A stretch of 33,491 nt of DNA from Gammaproteobacteria bacterium (GCA_026707905.1 JAPOVY010000105.1:1-33491); one strand, 5' to 3'. Shown: positions 25,310-33,491, counted from the first letter of the stretch. Program-made: numbers and translations. Notes: generated by a model not told the origin, from the sequence alone.

Positions 25310-26659
25310 TCAATCCACAGAGTATTGATGGTCAACAACTTCGAACCGCATACTCGACGCTTGTGCTAACAAGGCGAGGGTATTTTCGCGGGGAAATGGT
25401 ACATGGCTAGCGTCGGCGGGAAACTGACCCCAGCTCGCATCAGCCGAAATCCAATGTTCGTCAATTGCTATTTCGTTCCAAGCATGAGGCCGAAACGTCT
25501 GTGAAGGTGAGTGGTAGGCGAGTCCTGTCTTGATTCGCGAATCCCAGCCAAGTACGGTCGCGACAGCTTCAACAATATCCGCAAATTCAGTGCAGTCTCC
25601 GGTCTTCCGATGGAGTGTTTCGTCTACCGGGGAAGAGTACGGAATATCTTCGTATTCGATTTGTTCATGAAGCGAGTGGACCAGACGCGCCACATTTCCA
25701 TAGGTAGCACTTCGATCAATCTCAAGCTCTCGTATTAGTTGCGTGACCGAGGAATTTGTTGGGCGTTCAACACGAGGAAAGGTAGTTTCGCTATGGTGTT
25801 CGTTACGTGGATCCAAACTTCGACGGTCAATCTTTATGTAGCCATCCCGGTCAGCGATTGGTTCCCAAAGTTTCTTCGTAACCTCTTCTGCGTGTAAACG
25901 TAATGTCAGTGTGATCAATCGGTGATGATCGGCGATGACCTCATTCACAGGAACACTTATATCTCCGGTCTCAAAGACATACTCATCGTCCCGCCACGGT
26001 TGGTCCAGAGGTCCGTCTAACGCGCTCATACTGATCCGACCGGACATATGTGTATGCGACGGAATGCCTCTCGAGGAGACGACATGCGATGTTGAACCAT
26101 CATCGCTGGTGAGCGTGAGATTAGAGCCGTTACGATTCGTTCTGCTCACCCACCAAACGTTTGTACTGGACCTCGCGTTTACGAAGTCGATCGAACGTGT
26201 CTCTATTCGATCTCGATTTGCGATTAACCGAGGATGAAACGCTACGCTATCGAGGTAACTCAGTTCAGACCTTTGCGTGTCGCTCGTTGCGACGACCGGT
26301 AAGCTGCGTCGCGAAGCAGAGCGATGACCGAGATGTGTCACGGTAGTTTCTTGATCGGCCTCGAGTAGAGGGTATGGAAATTTGCTTGAAAACACAATTC
26401 GTTCGTTAACGTGTGTTACTCGATGCCGCATCAGACTAAAACGGAGGGACCGATTAAGAACGTATTCCCCAGAAGATGAGTTCGCTCGTGATTCGCGCAG
26501 ACTTCCGATAGTCCGATCTTGAAAGCGCACTGCGTACCAATGTTCACCCGCCATTTCGTTATGAACCGACTTCGTTACTTGATCTAGAGTGTGAACGGGG
26601 TCGCACGGATTACCTGTCAGAAACAGTACCGCGCAAAGCAGTGAACTCGCGCTTAGCAT
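25310..26659 (-). CDS. Secreted transglutaminase-like cysteine protein
   Basis: This 449-residue protein begins with a signal-peptide-like stretch (MLSASSLLCAVLFLTG), so export to the periplasm is likely. The C-terminal part holds the transglutaminase-like catalytic triad: C356 in KTGDCTEFAD, H392 in FRPHAWNEI and D407 in WISADASWGQ. Such bacterial domains act as proteases, amidases or protein cross-linking enzymes. The first 300 residues look strand-rich, repeating paired beta segments, and I do not recognise them. It is divergent from glnS across 97 bp. The ATG at 26659 lacks a clear Shine-Dalgarno. Confidence 0.88.
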   Translation of the reverse strand: MLSASSLLCAVLFLTGNPCDPVHTLDQVTKSVHNEMAGEHWYAVRFQDRTIGSLRESRANSSSGEYVLNRSLRFSLMRHRVTHVNERIVFSSKFPYPLLEADQETTVTHLGHRSASRRSLPVVATSDTQRSELSYLDSVAFHPRLIANRDRIETRSIDFVNARSSTNVWWVSRTNRNGSNLTLTSDDGSTSHVVSSRGIPSHTHMSGRISMSALDGPLDQPWRDDEYVFETGDISVPVNEVIADHHRLITLTLRLHAEEVTKKLWEPIADRDGYIKIDRRSLDPRNEHHSETTFPRVERPTNSSVTQLIRELEIDRSATYGNVARLVHSLHEQIEYEDIPYSSPVDETLHRKTGDCTEFADIVEAVATVLGWDSRIKTGLAYHSPSQTFRPHAWNEIAIDEHWISADASWGQFPADASHVPFPRENTLALLAQASSMRFEVVDHQYSVD

Positions 26660-26723
26660 GGAACGTAGTATCTAAATGAGATGTCGTCTAAGGTTGCGAG
26701 CTCTAAGCTAATCACTGACACCG

Positions 26724-26745
26724 TTTTAGGAATCCGCTCCTAAAA
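26724..26745. promoter_or_regulatory. Inverted repeat directly upstream of glnS
   Basis: TTTTAGGA and TCCTAAAA (8-bp perfect arms, 26724-26731 and 26738-26745) flank a 6-base spacer, ending 11 bases before the glnS ATG. The right arm overlaps a TAAAAT box that could be a -10 element. If so, the glnS message would be nearly leaderless, which fits the lack of a Shine-Dalgarno. The dyad may be an operator acting on glnS, on the divergent transglutaminase-like gene, or on both. No proof beyond the sequence. Confidence 0.5.
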
Positions 26746-26756
26746 TTCGCCGCGCC

Positions 26757-28394
26757 ATGTCCTCCTCCGTATCCGACTTCATTAGAAATCGCATCCGCGA
26801 CGACATTGAGAACGAGATCGTCGACGGATCAATCGTCACACGATTTCCACCCGAACCAAATGGCTATCTGCACATCGGTCATGCGAAGTCGATATGTCTG
26901 AATTTTGGCGTTGCTGAGGAGTTTGGGGGTCAGACGTACCTTCGTTTCGACGATACGAATCCGCTCAAGGAAAGTGCGGAATTCGTCGAATCGATACAGC
27001 GAGACGTTCGTTGGTTAGGTTTCGACTGGGGGGATCGTCTCACATTCGCGTCAGACTACTTCGATCAGCTCTACGGATTTGCCGAGCAGCTGATCGAGAA
27101 AGGACGTGCATACGTCTGTGATCTTTCTGCTGACGAGATACGCGCAACGCGTGGTACCTTAACCGAACCAGGTTCTAACAGCCCTTATCGCGACCGAACG
27201 GTCACTGAGAACCTGAACCTGTTCCGACGCATGCGTGCCGGTGAGTTTGACGAGGGATCTCGGGTGCTCCGGGCGAAGATCGACATGGAATCACCGAATA
27301 TCCATCTACGGGATCCCGTCCTCTATCGGATCGTGCACGCAGAACACCACCGAACCGGCGAAAAGTGGTGTATCTACCCAATGTACGACTTTACACATTG
27401 CATATGCGATGCGTTAGAGGGCATTACCCATTCGCTTTGTACACTCGAATTCGAAGATAACCGCCCGCTATATGACTGGGTTCTCGATAACGTTTCGATC
27501 AATTTCCATCCGCCTCAAATCGAATTCTCGCGGCTTGGGCTTGAATTCAATGTGATGTCGAAACGCATTCTGACCAGTTTGATCAGTGATGGTCACGTTG
27601 AAGGTTGGGACGATCCACGACTACCAACCATTTCGGGACTTCGCCGACGCGGCGTACCTCCAGAAGCGATTCGCGACTTTTGTGGGCGAGTCGGCGTGAC
27701 TAAACAAGCAAATCTCATCGAGACCAGCTTACTGGACTTCTGTGTCCGAAGTGCGCTAGAGGACACGTCGCCACGAGCAATGGCAGTGATTGATCCACTA
27801 CCTGTAACTGTCATCAACTTTGAAAGGGATGACGTTACGCTTGAGGCACCCAACCACCCGAAGGTTCCAGAACTTGGGACGAGAGAGCTCACGTTTGGTA
27901 GAAATCTCTTCATAGAACGAAGCGACTTTCGTGAATCGGCATCCAAGAAACAGCGTAAGCTGACCCTCAATGGACTGGCTCGTTTGCGCTATGGATTCAT
28001 TGTGGAGTGCGTCGACGTCGTCACAGATGACCAAGGTTCCGCGATCGAACTGAAAGTTAGATACGTTCCGGAATCGCAAAGTGGTCAGGACACGAGTGGT
28101 CTCAAACCGCGGTCGACGCTACATTGGATATCGGCGGCGAACGCCGTACCTGCGAAGTTTCGATTGTTTGAGCATCTTTTCAATGTTCGTGAACCTGGCG
28201 GTGGCGACTTGGGCGATGAGCTCAATCCGACGTCCAAGATCGAAAAAGATGGTCTAGTTGAACGGGTTGTGATTGATGACGTCTGGGAGCGTTGTCAGTT
28301 CGAGCGGAATGGCTACTTCGTAAAGGACTCAGATTCGACGCCAGCTGAACCCGTGTTTAATCGAATCGTCCCGTTATCGAGCGGCGTTCGTTAG
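26757..28394 (+). CDS. glnS: Glutaminyl-tRNA synthetase
   Basis: This class I synthetase charges tRNA-Gln with glutamine. The 545-residue protein is full length for bacterial GlnRS. The signature PPEPNGYLHIGHAK carries HIGH at 39-42, and the second ATP motif is VMSKR at 266-270, the GlnRS form of KMSKR. Typical segments include LRFDDTNPLKE, CTLEFEDNRPLYDW and the anticodon-binding beta-barrels of the C-terminal third (HPKVPELGTREL, FNRIVPL). GlnRS rather than GluRS is clear from the long barrel domains and VMSKR. Its presence suggests direct glutamine charging, as in gammaproteobacteria. The ATG lies 11 bases after an inverted repeat and has no clear Shine-Dalgarno. Confidence 0.97.
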   Translation: MSSSVSDFIRNRIRDDIENEIVDGSIVTRFPPEPNGYLHIGHAKSICLNFGVAEEFGGQTYLRFDDTNPLKESAEFVESIQRDVRWLGFDWGDRLTFASDYFDQLYGFAEQLIEKGRAYVCDLSADEIRATRGTLTEPGSNSPYRDRTVTENLNLFRRMRAGEFDEGSRVLRAKIDMESPNIHLRDPVLYRIVHAEHHRTGEKWCIYPMYDFTHCICDALEGITHSLCTLEFEDNRPLYDWVLDNVSINFHPPQIEFSRLGLEFNVMSKRILTSLISDGHVEGWDDPRLPTISGLRRRGVPPEAIRDFCGRVGVTKQANLIETSLLDFCVRSALEDTSPRAMAVIDPLPVTVINFERDDVTLEAPNHPKVPELGTRELTFGRNLFIERSDFRESASKKQRKLTLNGLARLRYGFIVECVDVVTDDQGSAIELKVRYVPESQSGQDTSGLKPRSTLHWISAANAVPAKFRLFEHLFNVREPGGGDLGDELNPTSKIEKDGLVERVVIDDVWERCQFERNGYFVKDSDSTPAEPVFNRIVPLSSGVR

Positions 28395-28437
28395 CCGAAA
28401 CACGTTTACTTTAGCGATAAATCTAAGGATCGACCAC

Positions 28438-29358
28438 CTGACGCCTACCTTCGACGATGTTCTACGCGCGGCGGAACGCCTGGCTGGGTCGATACATCGC
28501 ACGCCCGTATTGACCTCCTCAACGCTAGATGAGCGGTTCGGTCGCAAGGTGTATTTCAAGTGCGAGAACTTTCAGAAAGTGGGGGCGTTTAAAGCACGTG
28601 GTGCACTAAACGCACTACTGAACTTACCTCCCACTTCAGGTGATGTCGTAACGCATTCTTCAGGTAATCACGGCGCGGCGCTTGCTTGGGCAGCTCGCAA
28701 ACTAGGGAAGACGGCGTACGTAATCTGCCCGACCACTGCATCGCGGTTCAAACGCAGCGCCATCGAGCGTTACGGTGGTATTTTGGTGGATTGTGGACCA
28801 GCGATACCACAAAGAGAAACCGCATTACAAAGTTTCCTACAGGAACGCGACGCGACGTTTGTTCCACCCTACGATCATGTGGACATCATCGCCGGTCAAG
28901 GGACCGCGACATTAGAGCTGCTTGAGGAAGTGCCGCACGTGACCGAAGTTTGGATTCCGATCGGCGGCGGTGGGTTGGCGAGCGGCGCGGTCATTGCTGC
29001 AAACGGTCGATGTTCTGTTGTCGGGTGTGAACCTGAGCTAGCGCGCGATGCACACGATTCGCTCATATCAGGACGTCGATTACCTGCTTTACCTCCTGAA
29101 TCGATTGCGGATGGCTTGCTTTCCTCGTTAGGTCAACTGACCTTCGAAATCCTTCACAGAGACCACGTATCGGTGCGCCTCGTAAGCGAGGACGAAATAA
29201 GAGCTGCAACCGTCTTGATTTGGCAAATGCTGAAAGTCGTCATTGAGCCTTCTTCAGCGGTACCAGTAGCTGCTGCACTCAAAGACGATCGCGAGTCGAA
29301 GACTGCGATTGCCATCATTCTCAGTGGCGGCAATGTTGAACCTAGCTTAGGCGTGTAG
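28438..29358 (+). CDS. Serine/threonine dehydratase-type PLP enzyme, probable CTG start
   Basis: This fold-type II PLP enzyme resembles serine/threonine dehydratases, serine racemases and hydroxyaspartate ammonia-lyases. Lysine in GAFKARGA (K52 from the CTG) binds PLP, SSGNHGAALAWAA holds the substrate carboxylate, the glycine loop GGGGLASG grips the PLP phosphate, and SGGNVEPS lies near the end. The first TTG in frame, at 28510, would drop about 24 residues that look conserved in the family (TPTFDDVLRAAERLAGSIHR onward, which includes HRTPV). The frame is open upstream with no ATG or GTG, but a CTG at 28438 has AAGGA eight bases before it. I therefore place the start at 28438 (306 residues). 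It follows glnS by 43 bp and may be co-transcribed. The exact reaction is undecided. Confidence 0.85.
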   Translation: MTPTFDDVLRAAERLAGSIHRTPVLTSSTLDERFGRKVYFKCENFQKVGAFKARGALNALLNLPPTSGDVVTHSSGNHGAALAWAARKLGKTAYVICPTTASRFKRSAIERYGGILVDCGPAIPQRETALQSFLQERDATFVPPYDHVDIIAGQGTATLELLEEVPHVTEVWIPIGGGGLASGAVIAANGRCSVVGCEPELARDAHDSLISGRRLPALPPESIADGLLSSLGQLTFEILHRDHVSVRLVSEDEIRAATVLIWQMLKVVIEPSSAVPVAAALKDDRESKTAIAIILSGGNVEPSLGV

Positions 29359-29478
29359 CGAACTCGCATAGAGCGTTATTGGCAGAATCGGGATTCGGTC
29401 GTCGTCGCTCATAAAATCGCAATCGATTCGATCCTCGTTTAATAATCGAACGCTTTTACCAGTGGAAGTGGGTCACTC

Positions 29479-31035
29479 GTGCGAACAACTGTTCTAGGTC
29501 ATCCGGTCGGATTGGCCGTCCTTTTCGTTACCGAATCATGCGAACGCTTTAGCTACTACGGCATGCGCGCGATCTTGGTGCTTTACCTGATTGACCATTT
29601 CCTTTTTAAGGAGTCAGTCGCATTTGAAATAGTCGCCTCGTACGGTGCCATGGTGTATTTCATGCCTGTCATTGGCGGCTTCATCGCTGACCGATGGCTC
29701 GGTTTTCGAAAGGCAGTGATTTTCGGTGCGGTGCTCTTGTGCGTTGGTCACATATTGATGGCGTTCGAAGGGACTGGAGGCACGGTTGTCGACGGCGAGA
29801 TCGTCCAGGACCAGTTCGCGCTTGGTGCCACGTTCCTTGCAATGTCGTTCATCATCGTTGGGGTAGGCTTCTTGAAGGCGTGTATTTCAAACATGGTCGG
29901 TTTGTTATACGTGGACAACGACGCGAAGCGTGACCAAGGCTTTACGATCTTTTATTTTGGTATCAACCTTGGCGCGATGTCCGCAATTCTGCTTTGTGGC
30001 TACATCGGACAAGCGTTCGGCTGGGGTTACGGTTTCGGATTAGCGGGTATCCTCATGCTGATCGGATTGACCGTATTCCTCGCAGGTCGATCGACACTCC
30101 AAGGTGTTGGCGAGCCGCATGATCCAGCCAATCTGCAATCTTCCATCATTGGCATTCGCAAGGAATGGCTGATCTACGCAGGCGGCGTCGCTGCCACGCT
30201 GTTCACGGCATATCTATTGCAGTCTCGTGACCTTACCAGAGTTCTGCTTTATTCTGTCGGACTGATCGCGCTGGTCGGCGTTTTGATTTATGCCCAGCAA
30301 ACGTGCACGAAAGAGCAATTGCGGCGTATGTGGGTAATGCTCTATCTGATCGTGGTTTCGGTGATTTTCTGGGGGTTGTTCGAACAAGCCGCCCACAGTC
30401 TCAAGGGATTTGCATCGCGTAATCTAGATCCTGAATTCCTAGGTATTACGTTCAATGCGGCACAGATTGAGTCGTTGAATCCCGCGTTCATCATCGCGTT
30501 CTCGCCGGTGTTCGTTTGGCTTTGGTACATACTCGGACAGAATCGAATCGAACCTTCTCGTCCGATGAAATTTGGCATTGGGATCATCTTGTGTGGTGTT
30601 GGGTACGCCATGTTCTTGTTCGGCTGCATGAGCGCGAACGCGGAGTTTCAGGTGGCGATGATCTGGGTCGTGTTAGGTTTCTTGTTCATCACCTTAGGCG
30701 AGCTCTGTCTATCGCCGGTAGGTCTTTCGATGATCACGCGTTACTCACCTGTAGAAATGGTTGGCGTCATGATGGGCATCTGGTTCCTCGCGAGTAGCGT
30801 TGCCAGTCTCTTTGGAGGTCAGCTGGCACAGATTGCGGCCATCGACGAAGAACTAGGTACCACGATTCCTGCGATTGAGTCGTTAGCCGTTTACGAGAAC
30901 GCCTTCGGTATTTTCACTGGGCTCGGTATCGGCGTAGGTGTGCTTGTCGCTCTGTCGGCGCTTTGGTTAAAACGGTATCTGGGTGAAGACGAAGAACCTA
31001 AGACACCTGAACCACAAGCTTCGATAGCTGCATAG
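29479..31035 (+). CDS. Proton-dependent oligopeptide transporter (POT/PTR2 family)
   Basis: This 518-residue major-facilitator protein imports di- and tripeptides with protons across the inner membrane. The family's ExxERFxYY motif is present at 19-28 (ESCERFSYYG), and FYFGINLGAMSA carries the PTR2 signature of the fifth helix region. ELCLSPVGLSMITRYSP is the typical segment around helix 10. About 14 helices are visible, as in bacterial POT proteins. Residue pattern and length give a confident family call, but whether it prefers peptides or nitrate-like or other substrates cannot be read out; the ExxERF motif argues for proton-coupled peptides. The GTG at 29479 has GGAAG about ten bases upstream. 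Confidence 0.94.
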   Translation: MRTTVLGHPVGLAVLFVTESCERFSYYGMRAILVLYLIDHFLFKESVAFEIVASYGAMVYFMPVIGGFIADRWLGFRKAVIFGAVLLCVGHILMAFEGTGGTVVDGEIVQDQFALGATFLAMSFIIVGVGFLKACISNMVGLLYVDNDAKRDQGFTIFYFGINLGAMSAILLCGYIGQAFGWGYGFGLAGILMLIGLTVFLAGRSTLQGVGEPHDPANLQSSIIGIRKEWLIYAGGVAATLFTAYLLQSRDLTRVLLYSVGLIALVGVLIYAQQTCTKEQLRRMWVMLYLIVVSVIFWGLFEQAAHSLKGFASRNLDPEFLGITFNAAQIESLNPAFIIAFSPVFVWLWYILGQNRIEPSRPMKFGIGIILCGVGYAMFLFGCMSANAEFQVAMIWVVLGFLFITLGELCLSPVGLSMITRYSPVEMVGVMMGIWFLASSVASLFGGQLAQIAAIDEELGTTIPAIESLAVYENAFGIFTGLGIGVGVLVALSALWLKRYLGEDEEPKTPEPQASIAA

Positions 31036-31102
31036 AACGTTGCGCGTGATCGGCGTGTCATATTTTCAAATAGTGCTGAAATTGTGTAACTAAGGAGACC
31101 TA

Positions 31103-31633
31103 TTGATAAGGTCCATCATCAATCTCTCCGTTGGTTTCGTAATTGGTTTAGTCGTCGGTGCTGGCGTGATGCTCATTGCGTTTCCGTACCTGTTTCCTCC
31201 TCCTGTTGTTAACGAAACCATCGCACAATTCAATGAAGCACTCGAAAGACCAGCGTTATTTTCGGGATCGTTTCGTGAGGACGCACCGGGTCAGGATTTC
31301 GCGCACTGGGCAAAGGGGCGGATTTCCGTTCATCACATGGCGGGAAATGACGCGTGGATTGAACTCAAATCGGATTTTGAAGCGTCGCCGGGACCGAATT
31401 ACTGGGTTTATCTGAACTCACAACCTGACATCGACGATGAGGGGGACTTCTTGGCGGACAACAGACGTGTTCGAATAGGGAAGTTGAAGAGTTTCGAAGG
31501 TTCACAAATCTACCAGGTCACGACGAGCCAACTCAACGATAAGCGATCGGTCACAATCTGGTGTGAGACGTTTAGTCAGTACATCGGGTCTGCGAATTTT
31601 GAAGGACCTTTGGTAGACGCGCTCGCGAACTAA
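31103..31633 (+). CDS. Membrane-anchored DM13-domain protein
   Basis: This 176-residue protein has one N-terminal membrane helix (about residues 7-30) and then a DM13 domain, probably facing the periplasm. DM13 domains resemble DOMON-type beta-folds and have been proposed to take part in redox reactions through a conserved cysteine; here it is C154 in SVTIWCETF. Other marks are GSFREDAPGQDFAHWAKG, ELKSDFEASPGPNYWVYL and LKSFEGSQIYQVT. The start is TTG at 31103 with a strong AAGGAG five to six bases before, which decides it. It lies 67 bp after the POT gene and 44 bp before the next membrane protein. Exact function unknown. Confidence 0.87.
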   Translation: MIRSIINLSVGFVIGLVVGAGVMLIAFPYLFPPPVVNETIAQFNEALERPALFSGSFREDAPGQDFAHWAKGRISVHHMAGNDAWIELKSDFEASPGPNYWVYLNSQPDIDDEGDFLADNRRVRIGKLKSFEGSQIYQVTTSQLNDKRSVTIWCETFSQYIGSANFEGPLVDALAN

Positions 31634-31677
31634 CGTGATGTTGAAAGGCGTGTATCGCCTAAGATAACCGTCGAGAT

Positions 31678-32856
31678 GTGTACGCTCGAGGATTACGTAG
31701 CTATATGGTGAGCGGAGTCTGGGTACGGTTTGCGCCAAAAGCGGGAGCTTTTGGCGGCTTCGTCTGGATAGCGTGCCGCATTACCGTGGTTGTCGCGCTC
31801 GTTACGGTACCTTTCGGGTATGCGATCACGGATCTGCATACCGATATATTGATGGGTGCGGGTTGCGGGATCGCGATCGGCCTTGGCGTCGGCATCCGCG
31901 GCGGTGCTCGCAGTGGTACGTGGACTGGTATTTTGATCGGCTCAATCGTCGGTATGGTCACCGCACTGCTTGCAGGACTGATCCCAGGGGATCCGTTCGC
32001 TCGCTTGGTTCCACCGATTTTGGCTCTCGCAATTGGGTTGATTGATGGATTGCGCGGATCAGATTTGCTTGGTTACCGTGATATCGCACGCGAAGCGTTC
32101 GTTGTGGCGATGTTACTTTCCTTAGGTCTCCTACCGGCTTGGATTGTTCAAGGGTTGTTTTCGCGTTCATTCGGTGTACCTGGTCTCACGTTGGTGTTAG
32201 GCGTTTTCTTGATGTCAACTGGTACTGCTCTAGCCGCCGGCTTGCTCAGTCATCGTCGAGCGGGTTGGCGAGATACTCGTCCCCCATTACTGCTGGTACT
32301 CGGTGCTTCGTCAATCGCTGTGTTGATATTCGTTGGGATGTTCTCTGGAGCGTTCGAGGACGCGTACGGGTTATCGAATATTGAGCTCGGCATATGGTCG
32401 GGTATATATGTTCTTGAGATTTCAGTTGTAACTGTGACGGCATTCCTTATCGGTCGTTGGTCGATGATCTGGCTTGAACCGCGACTGCGTATTTACGGTT
32501 ACCTTGCAGACTACCTAACCGTCATGTGGCCGCCGATCGGTGCGTTCGCCGTGGGATATCTAACCATCATCTTGCTATTTTCAGGTTTCTATGGAATGCT
32601 GGATCAGTTTCAAGTTGGTGCATTCGATGATGCCGGAGCAGGAATTGCAGATTGGTTGCTGTTCTCGTTTTACACGTCGCTTGGACAAGAGTTTGGCGGC
32701 GCAGCACCCATTTCTGTCGCCGCGAGAGTGCTCGTCGGTTTACACCTGATACTGTCGGCCGCGTGGGCTGTAGTGTTATTCGCCGCGGTTATGTCTTCAA
32801 TCGGACCAAGGTTGGAGCAGGTCGCACGAAGGCACGAGGAGGCACAAGACGACTAG
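31678..32856 (+). CDS. Multi-pass membrane protein with degenerate ion-channel-like C-terminus
   Basis: I do not recognise this 392-residue protein as a whole. About nine to ten membrane segments are visible. The first third is glycine-rich (GAGCGIAIGLGVGIRGGARSG, about 60-80) with glycine-zipper spacing. The last 110 residues look like a two-helix channel module: helix about 287-307, a re-entrant segment (LLFSFYTSLGQEFGG, about 327-341, then P344), and a helix about 348-373. This matches the rhythm of Ion_trans_2 potassium channels, but the selectivity filter TVGYG is replaced by TSLGQEFG. The tail is charged. The start is GTG 31678, or ATG 31705 with GAGGA 12 bases upstream. Neighbours are the DM13 protein and a crotonase. 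Function unknown. Confidence 0.78.
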   Translation: MYARGLRSYMVSGVWVRFAPKAGAFGGFVWIACRITVVVALVTVPFGYAITDLHTDILMGAGCGIAIGLGVGIRGGARSGTWTGILIGSIVGMVTALLAGLIPGDPFARLVPPILALAIGLIDGLRGSDLLGYRDIAREAFVVAMLLSLGLLPAWIVQGLFSRSFGVPGLTLVLGVFLMSTGTALAAGLLSHRRAGWRDTRPPLLLVLGASSIAVLIFVGMFSGAFEDAYGLSNIELGIWSGIYVLEISVVTVTAFLIGRWSMIWLEPRLRIYGYLADYLTVMWPPIGAFAVGYLTIILLFSGFYGMLDQFQVGAFDDAGAGIADWLLFSFYTSLGQEFGGAAPISVAARVLVGLHLILSAAWAVVLFAAVMSSIGPRLEQVARRHEEAQDD

Positions 32857-32987
32857 TAGATTGTCTGGATCGCCGACGTCAAGAATCGCAAATCTTGAGC
32901 AATAAACTAACGCCACGAGGCGTCAGTCGCGAGAATACGCTCCGACCTTATCGATCTTTCAAAGTCGCATAGATTAGGAACATGACC

Positions 32988-33491
32988 ATGACGGAAAACC
33001 AGTACGAAGACATTCTTGTAGGTATTGCTGATGACGTTTGCACGATCACGCTCAATCGACCACATCGGTTAAACGCGTGGACCGGCAGGATGTCAGCAGA
33101 GCTTTACGACGCAATTGATGCCGCAAACGGAAACCCGAGCGTTGGTGCGATTGTTCTAACCGGCGCTGGACGAGGGTTTTGTGCAGGTGCGGATATCAAA
33201 GACAGCTTCAAAGCGAGACTTGACGATTCAGGCGATCGTGTTGCTATGCGCGGAGATTGGATTGAGTTAGTTCGCTCTTCGAAACCACTAATTGCTGCAG
33301 TTAACGGCGCATGCGTTGGTGTTGGTGCGACGATGATTCTGCCAATGGACGTCATTGTTGCATCTGACCAGGCACGGTTCGGCATGGCATTCGTCAAGAT
33401 GGGAGTCACACCTGAACTTGGTAGTTCACACTTCCTAGTTGCCCGTGTGGGGTTTGGGCGTGCGAGCGAGATGTGTTTGACGGGTAGGTTG
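32988..33491 (+). CDS. Enoyl-CoA isomerase-type crotonase, 3' end cut by the window
   Basis: The first 168 residues of a crotonase-fold enzyme are present. Oxyanion-hole segments GRGFCAGADI (61-70) and NGACVGVGAT (106-115) are in place. Both glutamates of classical enoyl-CoA hydratases are missing: the positions hold T115 and about F135. Instead, E143 in MGVTPELGSS matches the single catalytic glutamate of delta3-delta2-enoyl-CoA isomerases such as ECI2. An isomerase role in beta-oxidation of unsaturated fatty acids is therefore more likely than hydration. Two ATGs exist; I chose 32988 because AGGA lies eight bases upstream, while ATG 32982 is only two bases from it. The rest of the gene lies beyond 33491. 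This is the second crotonase in the window, clearly different from the one at 5041. Confidence 0.9.
   Translation, partial: MTENQYEDILVGIADDVCTITLNRPHRLNAWTGRMSAELYDAIDAANGNPSVGAIVLTGAGRGFCAGADIKDSFKARLDDSGDRVAMRGDWIELVRSSKPLIAAVNGACVGVGATMILPMDVIVASDQARFGMAFVKMGVTPELGSSHFLVARVGFGRASEMCLTGRL

Noticed and set aside
31066-31074. TCAAATAGT upstream of the DM13 gene, identical to a half-site of the element at 2043-2095
   Set aside because: A single 9-base match is expected by chance about once in four windows of this size, and no second arm follows.

Overview
The window most resembles the chromosome of a free-living or host-associated gammaproteobacterium, probably an uncultured marine lineage. 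A dedicated glutaminyl-tRNA synthetase, a lolC-lolD-lolE lipoprotein-sorting operon, an AlaA-type transaminase and an ApbE lipoprotein all fit that group. The paired phytanoyl-CoA-type dioxygenases, ankyrin proteins and Asp-box propeller recall marine and sponge-associated lineages, but this placement is inference. Base composition is balanced, genes are tightly packed, and roughly a third of them seem to use GTG, TTG or even CTG starts. I saw no tRNA, rRNA, CRISPR array, insertion sequence or phage gene.

Layout. Positions 1-1744 hold a nearly complete alanine aminotransferase (minus strand), divergent from msrB. Positions 1745-2103 are a non-coding stretch ending in a striking nested palindrome directly before a DUF4143-type ATPase (2104-3258). 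Positions 3318-7155, on the minus strand, carry a gamma-glutamyltransferase-family enzyme, a CaiD-like crotonase and a dicarboxylate/glutamate-type symporter. Positions 7296-11470 carry apbE followed by lolC, lolD and lolE with 8-nt overlaps, and 11631-13406 an NhaC-type antiporter.

Positions 13527-18168 form the most unusual block: an Asp-box beta-propeller, a PhyH dioxygenase, an ankyrin protein, a second PhyH dioxygenase and a small Tat-exported protein, all on the plus strand. Converging on it from the minus strand (24036 down to 18190) is a probable operon of a heterodimeric ABC exporter with one degenerate ATP site, an unrecognised Met-rich protein and a large ankyrin protein. The block could encode modification of a lipid or small molecule, with the exporter handling the product; this rests on gene order alone.

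Positions 24261-26659 (minus) hold a CurA-like reductase and a secreted transglutaminase-like protein, the latter divergent from glnS (26757-28394). After glnS come a serine/threonine dehydratase-type PLP enzyme that probably starts at CTG, a proton-coupled oligopeptide transporter, a membrane-anchored DM13 protein, a multi-pass membrane protein with a channel-like C-terminus, and an isomerase-type crotonase cut off by the window end.

No single gene proves a new system. The best candidates are the PhyH/ankyrin/propeller/exporter neighbourhood, the nested palindrome in front of the DUF4143 ATPase, and the pore-like protein at 31678-32856.
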